Source: Micromonospora ureilytica (GTDB lineage Bacteria > Actinomycetota > Actinomycetes > Mycobacteriales > Micromonosporaceae). From it: DNA of 64,000 nucleotides. The stretch covers positions 2,480,001 to 2,544,000 of the forward strand of contig NZ_JADOTX010000001.1 of the NCBI RefSeq assembly GCF_015751765.1, written 5' to 3'. The notes under the pieces were generated by a model. That model was not told the DNA's origin, made no database searches, and was given only the letters and a program-made list of their open reading frames with translations. The position numbers were made by a program, and so were the translations under genes. Shown in pieces: positions 52,900-62,063 of the stretch (within the stretch, counting starts at the first letter, position 1; each line of letters opens with the position of its first letter).

Positions 52900-54267
52900 A
52901 TGCTGTCCACACCCGTTCGTAGCCTTCGCCGGCTGCTGGCCGCCACGGCGACGCTGACCCTCGCGGTCGGGCTGGCCGGTGCCGCGCCGGCCGGCGCCAC
53001 CGGTCGCGACGCGCGTGGCGGCAAGCCGCTGCCCGGCTACACCATCGAGAATCCGCCGGTGGCCCCGCTGGTCGTGGGCGGCAAGCCGACGACGGTACGC
53101 CAGGGCGTGCACCGCCACGCCGGGTACATCATCGAGGTCCCCGCCCGGTGGAACGGCGACCTGGTGTTGTGGGCGCACGGCTACCGCGGCCAGGGCACGG
53201 TGCTCTCGCCGGAACCGCCGGCGTTCGGGCTGCGCGAGCGTCTGCTGGGGCAGGGGTACGCATGGGCATCGTCCTCGTACGACCGTAACGGCTTCGACAT
53301 CCGCTCCGGGGTGCTGGGGACGAAGGATCTCGCCGACCACTTCGGGCGCACGGTCCGTCGGCCGCAGCACACCTACGTCGCCGGCGTGTCGATGGGTGGG
53401 TACGTCATCGGCCGTTCGCTGGAGCAGTACCCCGGCTTCTACGACGGCGGGTTGCCGATGTGCGGGGTGCTCGGCGATCAGACGTTGCTCGACTTCTACC
53501 TGGACTACAACCTGGTCGCGCAGGCGCTCGCCGGGGTGCCGGCCTATCCCACGCCGGCTGACTATCTGACCAACGCGGTGCCCCGCATCCAGGTGGCGCT
53601 CGGCCTGGCCGGGCTGACCCCCACCGGGCCGGACACCACCACGGACCGGGGCAAGCAGCTGCGGGCGATCACGGTGAACCGTTCCGGCGGGCCCCGTCCG
53701 GGGGCGGACGCCGCGTTCGCGGTCTGGAAGGACTTCCTCTTCTCGATCATGGTGACCAGTGGTGGGGACTCCCCCGCGCAGCGGCCCGGCCAGCTCGCCA
53801 CCAACCTGCTCACCCGCTACACCCCGAACAGCCCGGTCAACGTCAACGCGACGGTGCAGCGGGTCGCCCCGGAGAACGTGTGGCAGCGGCTCCTGCCGAC
53901 GCTGACCGAGGTGCCGCGGATCGCCGGCCGCCCAACGGCGCCGGTGCTCAGCCTGCACGGTCTCGGCGACCTGTTCGTACCGTTCAGCATGGAGCAGGCG
54001 TACGCCACCGACGTCGCGCGGAACGGTCGCGGCAAGCTGGTGGTGCAGCGGGCGATCCGCGCCACGCAGCACTGCGAGTTCACCCCGGCGGAGGCCGGCG
54101 CCGCCTGGGACGACCTGGTGTCCTGGGTACGCGCCGGGAAGCGCCCGGCCGGCGACACCGTGACCGATCCGGCGGTGGTGGCCCGACCCGACTACGGCTG
54201 CCGGTTCAGTGACCGGGACGCGTACGCGGCCGGGGTCGGCACCCGCCGCCTCTACCCGGCCTGCTGA
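52900..54267 (+). CDS. Secreted alpha/beta hydrolase
   Basis: 455 residues from ATG 52900. Signal peptide (RSLRRLLAATATLTLAVGLA, cleaved near AGATG). Alpha/beta hydrolase features: IIEVPARWNGDLVLWAHGYR (oxyanion region), the nucleophile elbow TYVAGVSMGGYVIGR, acid in LSLHGLGDLFVPFSMEQAY and His in IRATQHCEFTPAEAG. Esterase or peptidase activity outside the cell is likely. A terminator follows at 54288. Confidence 0.88.
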   Translation: MLSTPVRSLRRLLAATATLTLAVGLAGAAPAGATGRDARGGKPLPGYTIENPPVAPLVVGGKPTTVRQGVHRHAGYIIEVPARWNGDLVLWAHGYRGQGTVLSPEPPAFGLRERLLGQGYAWASSSYDRNGFDIRSGVLGTKDLADHFGRTVRRPQHTYVAGVSMGGYVIGRSLEQYPGFYDGGLPMCGVLGDQTLLDFYLDYNLVAQALAGVPAYPTPADYLTNAVPRIQVALGLAGLTPTGPDTTTDRGKQLRAITVNRSGGPRPGADAAFAVWKDFLFSIMVTSGGDSPAQRPGQLATNLLTRYTPNSPVNVNATVQRVAPENVWQRLLPTLTEVPRIAGRPTAPVLSLHGLGDLFVPFSMEQAYATDVARNGRGKLVVQRAIRATQHCEFTPAEAGAAWDDLVSWVRAGKRPAGDTVTDPAVVARPDYGCRFSDRDAYAAGVGTRRLYPAC

Positions 54268-54287
54268 GGTACCTGAACAGCAAGAAA

Positions 54288-54319
54288 CCGGCCGGCTCCC
54301 GTCGAAGGGAGCCGGCCGG
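54288..54319. terminator. Bidirectional terminator
   Basis: CCGGCCGGCTCCC (54288-54300) pairs perfectly with GGGAGCCGGCCGG (54307-54319), a 13-bp stem with a 6-nt loop, between converging genes. Confidence 0.9.
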
Positions 54320-54334
54320 CCTCGTGTGCGGGTG

Positions 54335-55048
54335 TCACCAGAGCTGCTGGACGACGTCCGCCGCCTGCTCTTCCCACTGCGCGTACGCGTACGGGAAGGC
54401 GGAGACCTGTACGGTCTGCGCGGCGGTGGTCAGCGGCAGGTCCTGCCAGCCGCCGACGTTCTTGAGTGCGGTGAAGAACGCCGTGGCGGCGTACTCCGGG
54501 TCGGTGATCTGGTCGGGCGTGCCCCAACCGGACGACGGACGCTGCTGGAACAGGCCCTGCGAGTCGTGGTCGTTGTAGGCGCCGAGGTGGCCGAGGTTGT
54601 ACAGCTTCGACTCCTGTAGCGAGGTGGCGACGCCGATCACCGCGCCCCGGTCACCGACGCCTGTCTTCTTGGCGGCGTCGACGATGGCCCGGGCGTTGGC
54701 CAGCTGCGCGTCGTCGAGGGGTACGCGCGACTGCGCGCCCTCGATGCCGTGCGGGATCAGCTGGGCACGGCTCGGCTTGCCCGCCGGCGGCTTACCGGTG
54801 GCGGAGCCGGTGGTAAGGCCCGACTCGACTGGCTGCTCATCCTGGTGTGCCGAGGTCGCGGCCTTGCCGGTGGCGAGGTCGATGGCGGCGACGGCGCCCT
54901 GGTGCGGTCCGGAGGTGACCGGGGCGGCGGCTGCGGTCGGCGCGAGCGCCAAACCGCCGAGGGCGGCCACACCCGCCACGCTCAGCGCGGTCTTGCGGTA
55001 CGAGTCCTTAGCGATGGCGGGGAGCCATCGAGTGAAGTCGAGCTTCAC
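54335..55048 (-). CDS. Secreted lysozyme-like (transglycosylase-fold) protein, paralogue
   Basis: 237 residues from GTG 55048 (VKLDFTRWLPAIAKDSYRKT). Signal peptide (TALSVAGVAALGGLALAPTA, cleavage near AAAAP), a low-complexity linker, then the same domain as the gene at 51133: LDDAQLANARAIVDAAKKTG, AVIGVATSLQESKLYNLGHL, NDHDSQGLFQQRPSSGWGTP and AFPYAYAQWEEQAADVVQQL. About 70% of the domain residues are shared by eye. A GGAAT-N17-GGTT element lies about 100 bp upstream. Confidence 0.85.
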   Translation of the reverse strand: MKLDFTRWLPAIAKDSYRKTALSVAGVAALGGLALAPTAAAAPVTSGPHQGAVAAIDLATGKAATSAHQDEQPVESGLTTGSATGKPPAGKPSRAQLIPHGIEGAQSRVPLDDAQLANARAIVDAAKKTGVGDRGAVIGVATSLQESKLYNLGHLGAYNDHDSQGLFQQRPSSGWGTPDQITDPEYAATAFFTALKNVGGWQDLPLTTAAQTVQVSAFPYAYAQWEEQAADVVQQLW

Positions 55049-55145
55049 GATGGTTGCCCTTTCGATCGTGCGGAACGCTCCGGGGTGAACGCTCCTCGGG
55101 AGATGACCGCGGAAAGGGTTTGGGCTCCGGCGGTACGGGGGACAC

Positions 55146-55171
55146 AACCGGGTTCACCTGTCGGGCATTCC
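55146..55171 (-). promoter_or_regulatory. ECF-type promoter-like element of the paralogue
   Basis: Minus strand: GGAAT (55171-55167), 17 nt, GGTT (55149-55146). The spacing equals that of the three repeats before the paralogous gene at 51133; the -10 differs by one base (GGTT for CGTT). It lies about 100 nt before GTG 55048. Confidence 0.45.
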
Positions 55172-55306
55172 GGAAATGCCCCGCGCGTCGGCCGGTGCGG
55201 TCCCGGTCACGGCGCAGAGTCGGACATGAGGGCTCGCTCGACATCAGGTCAGACAGCCGTGACGGTGGGTGTTTTCGGAGCCCGGGGGCAATGTCCGAAC
55301 GCCAGC

Positions 55307-55431
55307 CTTTGCTCTGCTTACTTATACGCACCGGCCACTTTCCGTGACCACGGTGAGGAACCTCCGTGGCTGGCGGAAAGGGTCCATTCGCAGCTCACGG
55401 GACGTGGTGCGTATAGGTAAGCAGAGCAAAG
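55307..55431. repeat. Long (125-nt) composite hairpin
   Basis: Outer arms 55307-55332 and 55406-55431 (26 bp, one mismatch: core CTTTGCTCTGCTTAC) flank an inner imperfect inverted repeat (CACTTTCCGTGACCACGG with CCGTGGCTGGCGGAAAGG). The whole forms one extended hairpin between the VOC gene and the lysozyme-like gene. Confidence 0.85.
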
Positions 55432-55544
55432 GGCCATGGAAGGGTGATGGGGAGGCAGGCGGCTAGGAGTTTGTAGCTACCGTGAGTGGGCGTTTAGGCC
55501 AGCACCGAGGGTCAGGTGGGGCACCGGTCCACCCGCCACCTGGC

Positions 55545-56015
55545 TCAGTTGTCGCCGTCACCTTCGGGCTGCTCATCCCGCGTCCCGACACCCTCGTCCG
55601 GAGTGACGAGTTCCTGGAAGATGGTGATGTGCAGGTCGGCGGGGGCGTCGAGGCGGGAGTTGAGCGACTGCCACGGCGTACGCGTCGGCGGCGCGATCTC
55701 GCTCGCCCCGGCGGCCACCAGTCGGGCCGTCGTCGCCTCCGCGTCGTCCACCTCGAAGGCCACCCGGATGCGCGGTGCGACCTGCCGACCCACCTCGACC
55801 TCGTCGATCAGGCGTTTCTGCGCGGGGTTGGCGATCTCCAGGGTGGCGCGCCCGGCGTCCAGGATCACCACTCGCGCATCCCCCTCCCCGCTGAACGCCG
55901 CCTCCTCCGGCAGGCCCAGCGCGTCACGGAAGAACGCGACGGCGGCCTCGTGGTCGGCGGCCTCCACCACGAGGCGCAGCTGACGGACGACGGGTGCGGG
56001 CGAGTCGGCGGCCAT
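55545..56015 (-). CDS. VOC/glyoxalase family protein
   Basis: 156 residues from ATG 56015. Two beta-alpha-beta-beta-beta modules: VRQLRLVVEAADHEAAVAFF, RDALGLPEEAAFSGEGDARV and RVAFEVDDAEATTARLVAAG, IAPPTRTPWQSLNSRLDAPA, LHITIFQE. A small metal-dependent enzyme or binding protein is expected; the substrate is unknown. Confidence 0.88.
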   Translation of the reverse strand: MAADSPAPVVRQLRLVVEAADHEAAVAFFRDALGLPEEAAFSGEGDARVVILDAGRATLEIANPAQKRLIDEVEVGRQVAPRIRVAFEVDDAEATTARLVAAGASEIAPPTRTPWQSLNSRLDAPADLHITIFQELVTPDEGVGTRDEQPEGDGDN

Positions 56016-56116
56016 GGGCGCGATCCTAGCGTCGCCGCTAGGTATTCGGTCGGGACCGTCCAGGAGGGAGCGAAAGCCAATCCTGGACGGGCCCCAACCG
56101 AGAACACCCACAGGGC

Positions 56117-56746
56117 TCAGTGGCCGCGGGCCAGCCACTCCTGCAGGTGCGGCGCCTCCGCACCGATCGTCGTGTCGTCGCCGTGGCCGGTGTGCACGAC
56201 CGTCTCCGCCGGGAGGGTCAGCAGGCGGGTGCGGATCGACCCGACGATGGTGTCGAAGTCGCTGTACGAGCGGCCCGTCGCGCCCGGGCCACCGGCGAAG
56301 AGCGTGTCACCGGTGAACACCGCGCCCAGCTCCGGCGCGTGGAAGCTGCACGCGCCGGGGCTGTGCCCGGGGGTGTGCAGCACCCAGAGCGTGGTGCCGC
56401 CCACCTCGATGCTCTGCCCGTCGTGCAGCTCGCCGTGCGGGGGCAGGTGCGGGTGGACCATGTCCCAGAGGACCCGGTCCTCGGCGTGCAGCAGCACCGG
56501 CGCGCCGGTGGCCTCGGCCAGCTCGGGCGCCACCCGGACGTGGTCGTCGTGGGCGTGGGTGGCCAGGATCGCCCGGACCTGCCGGTCGCCCACCAGGGCG
56601 AGGATCGCCGCCACGTCGTGCGGCGCGTCCAGGATGACGCACTCGTGGTCGTCACCGATCACCCAGACGTTGTTGTCCACGTCGAACGTCTGCCCGTCCA
56701 GGGAGAACGTGCCCGAGGTGACCGCGCGGTCGACGCGGGCGGTCAC
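56117..56746 (-). CDS. MBL-fold metallo-hydrolase (partner of mycothiol formaldehyde dehydrogenase)
   Basis: 209 residues from GTG 56746, overlapping the dehydrogenase stop by 4 nt. The metal motif [20 protein letters not shown] (HxHxDH), [20 protein letters not shown] (His) and [20 protein letters not shown] (Asp) are intact. Glyoxalase II-like enzymes next to the mycothiol dehydrogenase are thought to hydrolyse S-formyl-mycothiol. Confidence 0.93.
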   Translation of the reverse strand: MTARVDRAVTSGTFSLDGQTFDVDNNVWVIGDDHECVILDAPHDVAAILALVGDRQVRAILATHAHDDHVRVAPELAEATGAPVLLHAEDRVLWDMVHPHLPPHGELHDGQSIEVGGTTLWVLHTPGHSPGACSFHAPELGAVFTGDTLFAGGPGATGRSYSDFDTIVGSIRTRLLTLPAETVVHTGHGDDTTIGAEAPHLQEWLARGH

Positions 56747-57831
56747 GGGAACACCACCACCGAGCGGAGCACGTCGCCGTGGTGCATCCGCTCGAAGGCG
56801 TTCTCGACCTGGTCGAGCGCGATCTCCTCGGTGACGAACGCGTCGAGGTCGAGCCGGCCCTGCAGATACAGCTCGGTGAGCATCGGGAAGTCCCGGCTGG
56901 GCAGGCAGTCGCCGTACCAACTGGACTTGAGGGCGCCCCCGCGCCCGAAGACGTCGAGCAGCGGCAGCTCGATCTGCATCTGCGGGGTGGGTACGCCGAC
57001 CAGCACCACGGTGCCGGCCAGGTCGCGAGCGTAGAAAGCCTGCTTCCACGTCTCCGGTCGGCCCACCGCGTCGATCACCACGTCCGCGCCGAAGCCACCG
57101 GTGGCGGCACGGATCGCCTCGACCGGGTCGGTCTCGGAGGCGTTCACGGTGTGCGTGGCGCCGAACTTGCGGGCCCAGTCGAGCTTGCGGCTGTCGGTGT
57201 CCACGGCAACGATCGTGGTGGCGCCGGCGAGGGCCGCGCCGGCGACCGCCGCGTCCCCGACGCCGCCGCAGCCGATCACCGCGACCGAGTCGCCCCGGGT
57301 GACGTTGCCGGTGTTCATCGCCGCGCCCAGCCCGGCCATCACCCCGCACCCGAGCAGACCCACGGCGGCGGGACGGGCCGCCGGGTCCACCTTCGTGCAC
57401 TGCCCGGCGTGCACCAGGGTCTTCTCGGCGAACGCCCCGATGCCCAGCGCCGGGGCGAGTTCGGTGCCGTCGGAGAGGGTCATCCGCTGGGTGGCGTTGT
57501 GGGTGTTGAAGCAGTACCAGGGCCGACCCCGGCGGCAGGCGCGGCAGACTCCGCAGACCGCCCGCCAGTTGAGCACCACGAAATCGCCCGGGGCTACATC
57601 CGTCACGCCCTCGCCGACCTGCTCCACGATGCCGGCCGCCTCGTGACCGAGCAGGAACGGGTAGTCGTCGTTGATGCCACCCTCGCGGTAGTGCAGGTCG
57701 GTGTGGCAGACACCGCACGACTGGATCCGGACGATCGCCTCACCGGGCCCCGGATCGGGCACCACGATGGTGGTGACCTCGACCGGCGCGCCCTTGCTGC
57801 GGGAGATGACTCCCCGGACTTCCTGGCTCAC
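56743..57831 (-). CDS. mscR: S-(hydroxymethyl)mycothiol dehydrogenase / S-nitrosomycothiol reductase
   Basis: 362 residues from ATG 57831. Zn-dependent class III alcohol dehydrogenase: catalytic Zn ligands in [15 protein letters not shown] and [20 protein letters not shown], structural-Zn-like [18 protein letters not shown] loop [20 protein letters not shown]. This matches the mycothiol-dependent formaldehyde dehydrogenase group (also MscR). It oxidises S-hydroxymethyl-mycothiol, and the adjacent MBL protein completes formaldehyde removal. Links to mshC elsewhere in this window. Confidence 0.95.
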   Translation of the reverse strand: MSQEVRGVISRSKGAPVEVTTIVVPDPGPGEAIVRIQSCGVCHTDLHYREGGINDDYPFLLGHEAAGIVEQVGEGVTDVAPGDFVVLNWRAVCGVCRACRRGRPWYCFNTHNATQRMTLSDGTELAPALGIGAFAEKTLVHAGQCTKVDPAARPAAVGLLGCGVMAGLGAAMNTGNVTRGDSVAVIGCGGVGDAAVAGAALAGATTIVAVDTDSRKLDWARKFGATHTVNASETDPVEAIRAATGGFGADVVIDAVGRPETWKQAFYARDLAGTVVLVGVPTPQMQIELPLLDVFGRGGALKSSWYGDCLPSRDFPMLTELYLQGRLDLDAFVTEEIALDQVENAFERMHHGDVLRSVVVFP

Positions 57832-58016
57832 TTCGCCTCCTGCTGGTGGTCTGCGGCAGGGCCGGGCGCCGGGGTGGGCGGGTGTGCCACGGGCCCGGCG
57901 GTGGGCCCCCCGGCGAACCTACCGCGACCACCACGGCCAGCCCAGCCGGCCCGGCGGTTATCGCGGGCGGTCCGGGGTACGCGGGCCGCATTCGACCACG
58001 GCCAACGGGAGTGACA

Positions 58017-58436
58017 ATGAAATTCGCGCACCTGCCACTGCGGGTCAGCATCGGCGCGTACTTCCTCAACTCGGGTCTGGGCAAGCGCACCCTGGAGGGC
58101 ACCGCCGCGGAGGGCTTGCACGGTATGGCGGTCGCCGCCATGCCCCAGCTCGGCCAGTTGGAGCCGGCGCGCTTCGCCAAGCTGCTGGCGTACTCGGAGA
58201 TCGCCCTGGGGGCCGCGCTGATCGCACCGTTCGTCCCGGCGCCCCTGGTCGGGCTCGGCCTGACCGCGTTCGGCGCGGGCCTGGCGCAGCTGTACCTGAA
58301 GACGCCGGGGATGCGCGAACCCGGCAGCATCCGCCCGACCCAGCAGGGCGCGGGGCTCGCGAAGGACGTGTGGCTGGTGGGGGCGGGCCTGACCCTGGTG
58401 CTGGAGGGGCTTACCCACGGCCGTCGGCGCGGCTGA
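58017..58436 (+). CDS. DoxX-like small membrane protein
   Basis: 139 residues from ATG 58017. Four hydrophobic segments: LRVSIGAYFLNSGLGKRTLE, FAKLLAYSEIALGAALIAPF, PLVGLGLTAFGAGLAQLYLK and WLVGAGLTLVLEGLTHG. The size and layout are DoxX-like. The function is unknown. It precedes ltrA by 24 bp. Confidence 0.8.
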   Translation: MKFAHLPLRVSIGAYFLNSGLGKRTLEGTAAEGLHGMAVAAMPQLGQLEPARFAKLLAYSEIALGAALIAPFVPAPLVGLGLTAFGAGLAQLYLKTPGMREPGSIRPTQQGAGLAKDVWLVGAGLTLVLEGLTHGRRRG

Positions 58437-58460
58437 CCGGCGGGCGCCGGAGGATCTGCG

Positions 58461-59642
58461 GTGACCCAGTCTCGGTCGCTGCGGCCGTTCTACCGGCCGA
58501 TGCGCCCTCATCGTCGCGACGAGCCGCACCGCACGGCCACGCCGCTGGAACTCTTCTTCGACCTGTGCTTCGTGGTGGCCGTGGCGCAGGCCGCCGGCAA
58601 CCTGCACCACGACGTCTCCGAGGGCCACCTCGGCCACGCGCTGACCAGGTACCTGATGGTGTTCTTCGCGATCTGGTGGTCGTGGATGAACTTCACCTGG
58701 TTCGCCTCGGCCTACGACACCGACGACGACCTCTACCGGATCACCACGCTGGTGCAGATCGCCGGGGCGTTGATCATTGCCGCCGGGGTGACCCAGGGGT
58801 TCACCGACGGCGATTTCACCGTGATCACCTACGGGTACGTGGTGATGCGGCTGGCCGCCGTCGTGCAGTGGAGCCGAGCGGCCATCGGCGACCCGGCGCA
58901 CCGGGCGGCGGCGCGCCGCTACGCGATCGGCGTGACGGTGGTGCAGCTCGGCTGGCTGCTGCGATTGCTGCTGCCCGCCGAGTGGGGCATCGCGGCGTTC
59001 GTGCTGCTCGCTCTGGCCGACCTGCTGGTGCCGGCGGTGGCCGAACGCCCCGGGATGACCCCGTGGCACCCGGCGCACATCACCGAGCGGTACGGCCTGT
59101 TCACCCTGATCGTGCTCGGTGAGGCGGTGGGGGCCGTCTCGTTGACGATCCAGGACGGGCTCGACGCCGGGGAACACGACCTCTGGTCGCTCGCGGCGGC
59201 CGGCGCGGTCGTCGTGTTCGCGCTCTGGTGGCTCTACTTCGACCGGCCGAACGAGGCTCCCGACCGGCAGCCGTACTCCCTGATCTGGGGTTATGGCCAC
59301 TATCTGATCTTCGCGGCGATCGCCGCGGTCGGCGCCGGCCTGAGCGTGTCGGTGGACTACGAGCGGCACCTCGCGGACATCTCGGAAAGGATCGCCGGGT
59401 ACGCGGTGGCCGTCCCGATCGCCGTCTTCCTGCTCACGGTCTGGGTGCTGCACGTACGCCGGCAGCAGCACGGCGCGGTGGTCGTCGCGTTCCCGGTCGT
59501 CGCGCTGCTGGCGCTGCTCGCGCCGCTCGGCCCCGCCCCGGTGTACGTACTCGCGGCCCTGCTGGTCGCCCTCGTGGCGCTGACCGTGGTGTTACGCCGC
59601 CGCGACGTCCGCCCGAGCGCGACGGTGGGCGACCCGGCCTGA
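58461..59642 (+). CDS. Low-temperature-requirement A family membrane protein
   Basis: 393 residues from GTG 58461. LtrA signature: TATPLELFFDLCFVVAVAQA, AIWWSWMNFTWFASAYDTDD and MTPWHPAHITERYGLFTLIV, LGEAVGAVSLTI, with about ten TM helices. The function is unknown beyond an early cold-growth phenotype in Listeria. Confidence 0.93.
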   Translation: MTQSRSLRPFYRPMRPHRRDEPHRTATPLELFFDLCFVVAVAQAAGNLHHDVSEGHLGHALTRYLMVFFAIWWSWMNFTWFASAYDTDDDLYRITTLVQIAGALIIAAGVTQGFTDGDFTVITYGYVVMRLAAVVQWSRAAIGDPAHRAAARRYAIGVTVVQLGWLLRLLLPAEWGIAAFVLLALADLLVPAVAERPGMTPWHPAHITERYGLFTLIVLGEAVGAVSLTIQDGLDAGEHDLWSLAAAGAVVVFALWWLYFDRPNEAPDRQPYSLIWGYGHYLIFAAIAAVGAGLSVSVDYERHLADISERIAGYAVAVPIAVFLLTVWVLHVRRQQHGAVVVAFPVVALLALLAPLGPAPVYVLAALLVALVALTVVLRRRDVRPSATVGDPA

Positions 59643-59676
59643 ACTCCCCTCACGCCACAGGCTCTAGGCTTCCGCC

Positions 59677-60018
59677 ATGCTGATCATCGAAGGCGCGGGC
59701 CGGTGGACCGCACCCACCGGGGTCGCCAACGACTGGGTCGAGCACCTGAGAGTGCCGGACCTGTCGGTGGGCACGTACTGCATCCCGGTGGGCGGACTCG
59801 ACGATCAGAGCCCGCACACCGAGGATGAGATCTACGTGGTCACCGCGGGGCGGGCCCGGATCGTGACTCCGGACGGCGCGGCCGAGGTGGGCCCGGGTTC
59901 GGTGATCTTCGTGCCGGCCGGCGAGGAGCACCGGTTCGACGAGGTGACCGAGGACCTGGCGCTGCTTGTGGTGTTCGGCCCCGCGTACGGCTCGCGGGGT
60001 CCGGGTCTCCGCGGCTAG
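59677..60018 (+). CDS. Small cupin-domain protein
   Basis: 113 residues from ATG 59677. The cupin motif 1 (DDQSPHTEDEIYVVTAGRAR) and motif 2 (GPGSVIFVPAGEEHRFDEVT) with metal-binding His/Glu are clear. The function is unknown. Its stop overlaps the converging gene by 4 nt. Confidence 0.88.
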   Translation: MLIIEGAGRWTAPTGVANDWVEHLRVPDLSVGTYCIPVGGLDDQSPHTEDEIYVVTAGRARIVTPDGAAEVGPGSVIFVPAGEEHRFDEVTEDLALLVVFGPAYGSRGPGLRG

Positions 60019-60470
60019 GACGCCCGGGTGAACTCCATGATCCAGTTGGTCTCCCAGGTCTGCTCGCCGTCGACCGAGAACGCCTGCTCCCAGCGTGCCG
60101 TGGTGGCGCTGATGTCCGACCAGATGAACCGACACCGGACCGGGCGCCCCTCGTGCTGGTCGTCGGCGTAGAAGTGGCCGACCCCGTCGACGAAGCGACC
60201 CACCATCGGGGGCAGCCCCAGCACACCGGTGTCGCTGCTCATCCAGTAGATCGACCACTCCTGCCGGGCCGGGTCGAAGACCCGGATCGTGGCGCCGGCG
60301 GAGCCCTTGGTCGGGAACGTGATCTCGTCGAAGTGACCGCCGCCGGCGAAGAAGCCGTGCGCCACCGACACCCCCGGGAACTCCTCCCACTCGTCGGAGC
60401 CGACCAGCCGCTTGCGCAGCCGCCGGTTGACGACGTTCCAGGTGCCCTTGAAGAAGTCGAAGTCGCCCAT
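60015..60470 (-). CDS. DUF1579-like beta-barrel protein
   Basis: 151 residues from ATG 60470. FDFFKGTWNVVNRRLRKRLV, HGFFAGGGHFDEITFPTKGS, GATIRVFDPARQEWSIYWMS and YADDQHEGRPVRCRFIWSDI suggest a lipocalin/DUF1579-type beta barrel. Its start overlaps the stop of the next gene, so they are coupled. The family assignment is moderate. Confidence 0.7.
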   Translation of the reverse strand: MGDFDFFKGTWNVVNRRLRKRLVGSDEWEEFPGVSVAHGFFAGGGHFDEITFPTKGSAGATIRVFDPARQEWSIYWMSSDTGVLGLPPMVGRFVDGVGHFYADDQHEGRPVRCRFIWSDISATTARWEQAFSVDGEQTWETNWIMEFTRAS

Positions 60471-60949
60471 CAGTGGCCCACCGGCCCTTCCACTCGTGAG
60501 TCGTTCAGATATCCAGCCAGGTTGGGAGCCTCCGGCGCAAGCATGTGCCGCACCCAGGCGGCCCGCTCGTGCTCCAGCACCGCCAGCTCCCAGACGCAGC
60601 CGACGGCGGGTCGACGTACCTCGACGAAGTGGGTCGGGTCGTCGTCCGGGCAGTCCAGCGCCGGCTGCCCGGCCGCGGCGACACGGACCTCCACCGCGTT
60701 GTCCCACACCCAGGTGTACGCCAGCAGGTAGGCGCCGGTGTCCGCGCCCCGGTGCAGCACCACCCACCCGGCGGCCGGGGTGCCGTCGTCGACGAGGTCG
60801 ACCAGGAGTAGGGGCAGCTCTTCGTACGCGGCCTTCTCCACCTCGGGTTCGATGGGTCGCTCCGGCTGGTCGATGTGGTAACGCTTGAGGTGCCGGCCGT
60901 CCACCAGCACCGATCCGGGCGTTCGTAGTTCCTTGTCGCGAAATGCCAT
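60470..60949 (-). CDS. Hypothetical protein, coupled to the DUF1579-like gene
   Basis: 159 residues from ATG 60949. LRTPGSVLVDGRHLKRYHID, AAGWVVLHRGADTGAYLLAY and FVEVRRPAVGCVWELAVLEH. No family is recognised, though HERAAWVRHMLAPEAPNLAG at the end is a helix seen in small actinomycete hypothetical proteins. It diverges from the WYL regulator, with a palindromic operator between. Confidence 0.7.
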   Translation of the reverse strand: MAFRDKELRTPGSVLVDGRHLKRYHIDQPERPIEPEVEKAAYEELPLLLVDLVDDGTPAAGWVVLHRGADTGAYLLAYTWVWDNAVEVRVAAAGQPALDCPDDDPTHFVEVRRPAVGCVWELAVLEHERAAWVRHMLAPEAPNLAGYLNDSRVEGPVGH

Positions 60950-60972
60950 GTCGGGACGGTAGGACGGGTCCC

Positions 60973-60989
60973 CTGACAACTAGTGTCAG
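60973..60989. promoter_or_regulatory. Candidate WYL-regulator operator
   Basis: CTGACA-ACTAG-TGTCAG (60973-60989), a perfect 6-bp inverted repeat with a 5-nt spacer, in the 44-bp gap between divergent genes. It is correctly placed to act on both promoters. Confidence 0.6.
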
Positions 60990-60993
60990 TGAA

Positions 60994-61971
60994 GTGCGCG
61001 CCAGTCGACTTCTCTCCCTTCTGATGCTGCTCCAGTCGCACGGGCGGTTGACCGCCACACAACTCGCCGAACGGTTGGCCGTCTCCCCCCGCACCATCTA
61101 CCGGGACGTCGAGTCACTGCACGCCGCCGGCATCCCGCTCTACGGCGAGGCCGGGCACGCCGGCGGCTACCACCTGGTCGACGGCTGGCGGACCCGACTG
61201 ACCGGGCTGACCGCCGAGGAGGCCGACCGGCTGTTCCTCGCCGGGCTGCCCGGCCCCGCCGACGAGCTGGGCTACGGCGACGTGGTGGCCGCGCTGCAAC
61301 TCAAGCTGCACGCCGCTCTCCCCGAGCCGCTGCGCGGCCGGGCGACCCAACTGCAACAACGCTTCCACCTGGACACTCCCGGGTGGTATGCCGACGGCGA
61401 CGCCTCCCCCGAGCTGGCCCGCACGGCCGAGGCGGTCTGGCGACAGCACCGCGTCGAGGTGCGCTACCGCGGCTGGAACGGCGAGGTGACCCGGGTCCTG
61501 GAGCCGTACGGCCTGGTGCTCAAGGGCGGCCGTTGGTATGTGGTGGCCGACCAGCCCGGCCGGGGCGCGCCGGCGACCTACCGGGTCAACCAGATCCTCG
61601 CGTTGACCCCACTGGCGCAGGAGTTCGACCGACCCGCCGACTTCGACCTGCCGTCCTGGTGGCGGTCGCACGTGGTGCAGTTCCGGGCCCGGCTGCACCG
61701 CGACGAGGCCCACGTCCGGCTCTCCCCGGCCGGGCGGGAGCGGCTGCGCGAGATCGGCAGCGATCCGGTGGTGACAGCGATGGACACCAGCGCCGGGCCA
61801 CCGGACGCGCGGGGTTGGGTGACCGCGGTGCTGCCGATCGAGTCACTCACCCACGCCCACGGCGACCTGCTGCGCCTCGGCGCCGACGTCGAGGTACTGA
61901 CCCCGGTGGCGCTGCGCGAACGGTTGGCGGCCACGGCGGCCGGGCTCGCCGCGCTCTACTCCCCCGCCTGA
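60994..61971 (+). CDS. WYL-domain HTH transcriptional regulator
   Basis: 325 residues from GTG 60994. N-terminal DeoR-type wHTH: RLLSLLMLLQSHGRLTATQL, SPRTIYRDVESLHAAGIPLY. A WYL domain follows (EVRYRGWNGEVTRVLEPYGL, KGGRWYVVADQP) and a WCX domain at the C-terminus. The Trp-Tyr-Leu core is present as RWYVV, a variant. It diverges from the DUF1579/hypothetical pair and probably represses it. Confidence 0.9.
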   Translation: MRASRLLSLLMLLQSHGRLTATQLAERLAVSPRTIYRDVESLHAAGIPLYGEAGHAGGYHLVDGWRTRLTGLTAEEADRLFLAGLPGPADELGYGDVVAALQLKLHAALPEPLRGRATQLQQRFHLDTPGWYADGDASPELARTAEAVWRQHRVEVRYRGWNGEVTRVLEPYGLVLKGGRWYVVADQPGRGAPATYRVNQILALTPLAQEFDRPADFDLPSWWRSHVVQFRARLHRDEAHVRLSPAGRERLREIGSDPVVTAMDTSAGPPDARGWVTAVLPIESLTHAHGDLLRLGADVEVLTPVALRERLAATAAGLAALYSPA

Positions 61972-62063
61972 ACAGCCCCGGCCCTCTCCACAGTGGAAGC
62001 GTCGGGGGCGTCGATTGTCGGCACGGTGTGCCACCCTGGGACGGTCATCAATGGTTACCGGAG

